Below are positions 8,313 to 10,899 of a stretch of DNA of 10,899 nucleotides, in pieces; position 1 is the stretch's first letter; each line of letters starts with the position of its first letter. The DNA is from an uncultured Lentisphaeria bacterium (GTDB lineage: Bacteria; Verrucomicrobiota; Lentisphaeria; JABSQK01; CAJWLW01), in NCBI GenBank assembly GCA_913042885.1, contig CAJWLW010000154.1:1-10899 (forward strand). The letters are read 5' to 3'. The notes under the pieces were generated by a model that saw only the letters and a program-made list of their open reading frames with translations, did not search any database and was not told where the DNA came from. The translations under genes were made by a program, and so were the position numbers.

Positions 8313-8723
8313 GTGTATATTTTCGGTATTATAGACATTGTACCCAAGTTCGTCCACACCATACTTCTCTCATTCGTCTTTCTGCTTCCCGTTTCTGTGG
8401 ACGTCTGGGCAGATGCCCCCACGCATACCCTGATCCTGTGCAATGTCAAAGACGTCAACTGCCTGATCGACGGTAAGTTATCGCGCTTCGACAAAGAGAT
8501 CAGCGGATACCCCGATCAGCAGACCGGAGAGTGGCACTCGGGCAAGTGGTATGCGTTGTATGCCCCGCTGGACGCCGCCAAGTCGATGACGGTAACGTGC
8601 AGCATCAGGATCCTCAAGGCGACGGGACCGAACGGCAACTCTGTTGCCACAGTCACACCGGAGGCAGATAGACGGCATTGCACTGCCGACACGGGTCATT
8701 CTGAACTTCCCGCCCCCGGGTAG
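8313..8723 (+). CDS. Hypothetical exported protein
   Basis: I do not recognise the family. The 136-residue product has an N-terminal signal-peptide-like segment: basic K12, hydrophobic core at about 16-29 (TILLSFVFLLPVSV), and a plausible A-D-A cleavage site at 33-35. The mature protein would be about 100 residues with four cysteines (in LILCNVKDVNC, VTCSIRI and RRHC). This is compatible with two disulfide bonds in the periplasm or outside the cell, and the chain looks beta-rich. The GTG at 8313 is the only usual start that keeps the signal segment; a CTG at 8280 would add 11 residues. No Shine-Dalgarno precedes the GTG, so the start is uncertain. It stands alone, convergent with the zinc-ribbon gene 41 bp away, and has no operon partner other than the doubtful small frame upstream. 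The signal peptide and open frame make it likely to be real. Confidence 0.6.
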   Translation: MYIFGIIDIVPKFVHTILLSFVFLLPVSVDVWADAPTHTLILCNVKDVNCLIDGKLSRFDKEISGYPDQQTGEWHSGKWYALYAPLDAAKSMTVTCSIRILKATGPNGNSVATVTPEADRRHCTADTGHSELPAPG

Positions 8724-8764
8724 TCACGGCGGCCCCGGGCTGAATAGGAGTACTGGCTTCAACC

Positions 8765-9535
8765 TTATTTCCGCGACTTCTGAGCCGGGCCGAGGGTCAC
8801 GGTGATCTTGTCACCCTCGATCTTGAAGCCGGTGACGTTCTTCATGCCCTTCTGGAGGCTCTCGTAGCGCGCGGACTCTGTGGTCGTCAATTGGGTGAAG
8901 CGTTGCGAAATGATTTTTTCTTCGAGTTGCTTTATCGGTAGGGGCACGCGCCCGACTATCGTCTTGTCACGGGAAAACGTCAGGCCCTCGTCGCTTGCTT
9001 CGAGCTTTCCCTCGATCGAGGTATACCAGGTGACTTTGTTTTTCACCAGATGCTTGACGGTCATCCTGATGCTGTCTGGCGGCAACAGTTCGACGTAGAA
9101 CCCCTGGGGCACCAGCACGGTACCCGCACCCGTTTCGATCGCTTCCTGCCGCCGCTGTGCGACAGATTCCGCCGACAGATCGAGGACAAACTCCGCCAAC
9201 CCGTTGAGCTCGGCCGTGCTGAAGGTTTCCGATGTCGCCTGGCGTCCGACGATGAGACTGACCTTGGTCTTCATGGCCTTCGTATTTTCCGGGCTCAAGG
9301 TCGTGTCTGGCGGCAACGGCGGTGCCAGGAATATGCCGGCTGCCAACGCCCCAACCGCCAGTAACAGGACCAGACCGATGACATTGCGCAAGATGTTGCC
9401 AGCGTTCGCGGCGTTTTTCGCGGTTTTTTTTATGTCGGCGGGGCGAAGCGAGTCTATGTCAAGCTTATCGCCGCAGGTACGGCAGAAAATGGCTCCCAAA
9501 TAGTTTTCCGCCTGGCACTTTGGACAAGTAATCAT
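8765..9535 (-). CDS. Membrane-anchored zinc-ribbon protein of unknown function
   Basis: The 256-residue protein starts with a zinc ribbon made of two CxxC knuckles (C4/C7 and C18/C21; ITCPKCQAEN and FCRTCGDKL). A charged linker with a Lys/Asn/Ala-rich stretch (about 30-48) follows, then one transmembrane helix at about 50-71 (NVIGLVLLLAVGALAAGIFL). The remaining C-terminal region of about 185 residues is probably extracytoplasmic. It alternates beta-like strands (YVELLPPDSIRMTV, TWYTSIEGKLEA, GFKIEGDKITVTL) with a helical stretch around 200-232. The topology suggests a cytoplasmic zinc ribbon and a periplasmic sensory or binding domain, but I cannot name the C-terminal domain. The start is supported by GGGAG 8 nt upstream. 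It lies 69 nt downstream of the FmdB-family gene on the same strand and may be co-transcribed with it. No enzyme motif is visible. Confidence 0.85.
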   Translation of the reverse strand: MITCPKCQAENYLGAIFCRTCGDKLDIDSLRPADIKKTAKNAANAGNILRNVIGLVLLLAVGALAAGIFLAPPLPPDTTLSPENTKAMKTKVSLIVGRQATSETFSTAELNGLAEFVLDLSAESVAQRRQEAIETGAGTVLVPQGFYVELLPPDSIRMTVKHLVKNKVTWYTSIEGKLEASDEGLTFSRDKTIVGRVPLPIKQLEEKIISQRFTQLTTTESARYESLQKGMKNVTGFKIEGDKITVTLGPAQKSRK

Positions 9536-9543
9536 TTTGGGGT

Positions 9544-9548
9544 CTCCC
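9544..9548 (-). promoter_or_regulatory. Shine-Dalgarno of the membrane zinc-ribbon gene
   Basis: GGGAG on the minus strand lies 8 nt before the ATG at 9535 and supports that start. Confidence 0.6.
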
Positions 9549-9604
9549 GGCTGGCGCTAAAAGCGCTCATGCAAATTGCTTCAGTGCGCATACAGCGTAC
9601 CACT

Positions 9605-9931
9605 TTAAGCGGTAGGCTTTTTCTTGCCGGAACTGTTGCTGCCGTCCGGACTGCTCGTACCGGTGTCTTTTTTCGGCTTGCTGTCACCTGAGCTCGCACT
9701 GTCCTCACCCGACGATTTTTTTTCGCTTTCGGCGCCTTTCTTGTAGCTGTCGCTGCGGTAGTCGGTAGTGTAGAAGCCGCTGCCCTTGAAAATTATACCG
9801 GCGCCGGCACCGATCAACCGCTTGATTTTACACCTGCATTCCGGACATCTGGCCAGTGGGTTGTCCGTCATTTTCTGGACGGCTTCGAACTGGTGGCTGC
9901 ACTTGGTGCATTTGTATTCGTACGTCGGCAT
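9605..9931 (-). CDS. FmdB-family zinc-ribbon protein
   Basis: This 108-residue protein belongs to the FmdB/CxxC_CxxC_SSSS family. It starts MPTYEYKC and has two CxxC knuckles (C8/C11 and C29/C32) plus the family-typical segment RLIGAGAGIIFKGSGFY (38-54). The founding member was described as a putative regulator of formamidase/amidase genes; the biochemical role of most members is unknown. After about residue 60 the chain becomes a low-complexity tail rich in Ser, Lys, Asp and Gly and is probably disordered. The frame continues open upstream into ilvC, but the real start is the ATG at 9931. That is where the family N-terminus begins, and AGGAG lies 7 nt before it. It starts 26 nt after the ilvC stop, so co-transcription is likely. 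No formamidase gene is visible nearby, so regulation of amide use is not supported here. Confidence 0.9.
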   Translation of the reverse strand: MPTYEYKCTKCSHQFEAVQKMTDNPLARCPECRCKIKRLIGAGAGIIFKGSGFYTTDYRSDSYKKGAESEKKSSGEDSASSGDSKPKKDTGTSSPDGSNSSGKKKPTA

Positions 9932-9938
9932 GCGGCAA

Positions 9939-9943
9939 CTCCT
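9939..9943 (-). promoter_or_regulatory. Shine-Dalgarno that fixes the FmdB-family start
   Basis: AGGAG on the minus strand, 7 nt before the ATG at 9931, sits in the ilvC-fmdB gap. It shows that the longer in-frame extension into ilvC is not the start. Confidence 0.65.
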
Positions 9944-9957
9944 GCAACGCGGGCGGC

Positions 9958-10899
9958 TCAGCCCTGTTCGAACAGGGCGCGGATTTCCGTCCCGACTTTT
10001 TCGACCGGATGCTCGGCCAGCGCGGCACGGCGTGCCAACAGATTTGGGCAACCGTTCTTGAATTCGGCGATCCACTTTTCGGCGAACCTGCCGTCTTCGA
10101 TAGCCTTGAGTGCCTCTTTCATGTTTTCCTTGACCTGCGGCGTGATGATTTTCGGGCCGGTCTCGTATTCGCCCCACTCCGCGGTGTTGGAGATTACCGA
10201 GTTCATCTTTTCGATGCCGCCTTCGTAAATCAGATCGACGATCAGCTTGACTTCGTGCAGCACTTCGAAATACGCCATCTCGGCCGGGTATCCGGCTTCG
10301 GTAAGGACCTCGAAGCCGTACTTGATCAGATCGACGGTACCGCCGCACAGCACCGTCTGCTCGCCGAACAGGTCCTCGTAGCATTCCTGCGCGAAGGTAC
10401 ACTCGAGCACGCCGGCACGGGTGAAGCCCATCGACTTGGCCATAGCCAGTGCGATCGTGCGGGCGTTGCCCGATGCGTCCTGCTCGACCGCGATCAGGCC
10501 CGGCACGCCGAAGCCTGCCAGGTAAGCTTTGCGCTCTTCCGTTGCCGGACTCTTCGGTGCTACCATGATGACATCGACATCGTCACCCGGGATGATTTGC
10601 TTGAAGACAATATTGAAACCGTGCGAACACGACAACACCTTGTTCGGCGACAGGTTCGGTTTGATATGCTCGTCATACACCCAGCCGTGATGCTCGTCGG
10701 GCAGCAAAATATGAATGACGTCCGATTTCTCCGTCGCCTCTGCAACATTGTACACCTCCAGGCCGTCGTCCTTGGCCCGGTGGTTCGCCGCGTCGCGGGT
10801 GGTGCCGACGATCACGTTCACGCCGGAATCACGCATGCATAGGGCCTGCGCCGTGCCCTGGCTGCCGTACCCGATCACGGCGATTGTCTTGCCGTCAAG
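9958..10899 (-). CDS. ilvC: Ketol-acid reductoisomerase (class I), N-terminus cut by the window edge
   Basis: This enzyme performs the Mg-dependent alkyl migration and NAD(P)H reduction of acetolactate or acetohydroxybutyrate, the second step of valine, leucine and isoleucine synthesis, in the cytoplasm. 313 residues are visible; roughly 15-30 N-terminal residues lie beyond the right edge. An internal GTG at 10878 is not the start. Numbered from the edge, the Rossmann motif is GYGSQG (10-15) and SHGFNIVF holds the catalytic His93. The metal and substrate ligands fit D176 and E180 in DLFGEQ, E212 and E216 in YFEVLHE, and S237 in VISNTAEWG. The C-terminal domain is short, so this is class I rather than the longer E. 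coli-type class II. Two oddities appear: GSQGTAQALCMRDSG where many class I enzymes read GSQGHA, and a cofactor loop GTTRDAANH that looks one residue shorter than the common class I loop and has Asp36 near the usual phosphate-binding serine. The gene leads a likely unit with the two zinc-ribbon genes. Confidence 0.95.
   Translation of the reverse strand, partial: LDGKTIAVIGYGSQGTAQALCMRDSGVNVIVGTTRDAANHRAKDDGLEVYNVAEATEKSDVIHILLPDEHHGWVYDEHIKPNLSPNKVLSCSHGFNIVFKQIIPGDDVDVIMVAPKSPATEERKAYLAGFGVPGLIAVEQDASGNARTIALAMAKSMGFTRAGVLECTFAQECYEDLFGEQTVLCGGTVDLIKYGFEVLTEAGYPAEMAYFEVLHEVKLIVDLIYEGGIEKMNSVISNTAEWGEYETGPKIITPQVKENMKEALKAIEDGRFAEKWIAEFKNGCPNLLARRAALAEHPVEKVGTEIRALFEQG

Noticed and set aside
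7941..8357. A 138-codon minus-strand frame covering the gap upstream of the fusion gene, in frame with it and ending at a TGA 15 nt before its ATG
   Set aside because: Its third codon positions are only about half G/C, unlike the neighbouring genes. The product has no recognisable motif, and it overlaps the signal-peptide region of the better-supported plus-strand gene at 8313.
8714..8740. Two CCCCGGG repeats near the end of the exported-protein gene, considered as a bidirectional terminator
   Set aside because: They are separate short palindromes without a clear long stem or a T-run.
9554..9566. GCGCT-AAA-AGCGC hairpin between the FmdB-family gene and the membrane zinc-ribbon gene, considered as a terminator
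   Set aside because: The stem is only 5 bp and no T-run follows on either strand, so it does not support termination or separate transcription units.
9605..10402. A long minus-strand frame of 265 codons that ends with the FmdB-family protein
   Set aside because: The first part is the wrong frame of ilvC and encodes Arg-rich nonsense. The family N-terminus and an AGGAG site place the real start at 9931.

Overview
The window looks like an ordinary chromosomal stretch from a proteobacterium, most likely a gammaproteobacterium. The reasons are a fairly GC-rich composition (judged by eye), tightly packed genes, a tripartite RND efflux pair, a Gram-negative lysophospholipid-recycling fusion protein and a class I ketol-acid reductoisomerase. 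No 16S or other strong taxonomic marker is present, so this placement is an inference. I see no insertion sequence, CRISPR array, tRNA or rRNA.

Layout. (1) Bases 1-4463, plus strand: an efflux operon cut by the left edge. It holds an HlyD/AcrA-type periplasmic adaptor and, 5 nt downstream, a 1069-residue RND inner-membrane permease. No outer-membrane channel gene is visible. (2) Bases 4482-7925, minus strand, convergent with the efflux operon across an 18-bp gap: one 1147-residue polypeptide joining an LplT-like lysophospholipid flippase, a PlsC-type acyltransferase and an acyl-ACP synthetase (AMP-binding) domain. It could carry out the whole lyso-phosphatidylethanolamine import and re-acylation cycle. 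(3) Bases 7926-8764: a loosely packed region with no recognisable housekeeping gene. It contains a coding-like open frame with a 50-residue Cys/Trp-rich candidate (8127-8279) and a 136-residue predicted exported protein of unknown function (8313-8723). (4) Bases 8765-10899, minus strand: ilvC (cut by the right edge), then a FmdB-family zinc-ribbon protein 26 nt downstream, then a membrane-anchored zinc-ribbon protein 69 nt further on. These three could be one transcription unit.

The efflux pump and the flippase/acyltransferase both act at the inner membrane and envelope. ilvC supplies branched-chain amino acid synthesis. The two zinc-ribbon proteins behind ilvC have no assigned function. The observations most worth a second look are the acidic, shortened cofactor loop of the ketol-acid reductoisomerase (possible NADH preference), the coding-like remnant at 7974-8279 with a motif close to the beta/gamma-crystallin calcium signature, and the ilvC-zinc ribbon-zinc ribbon neighbourhood. 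I do not see a clear novel defence or mobile system here.
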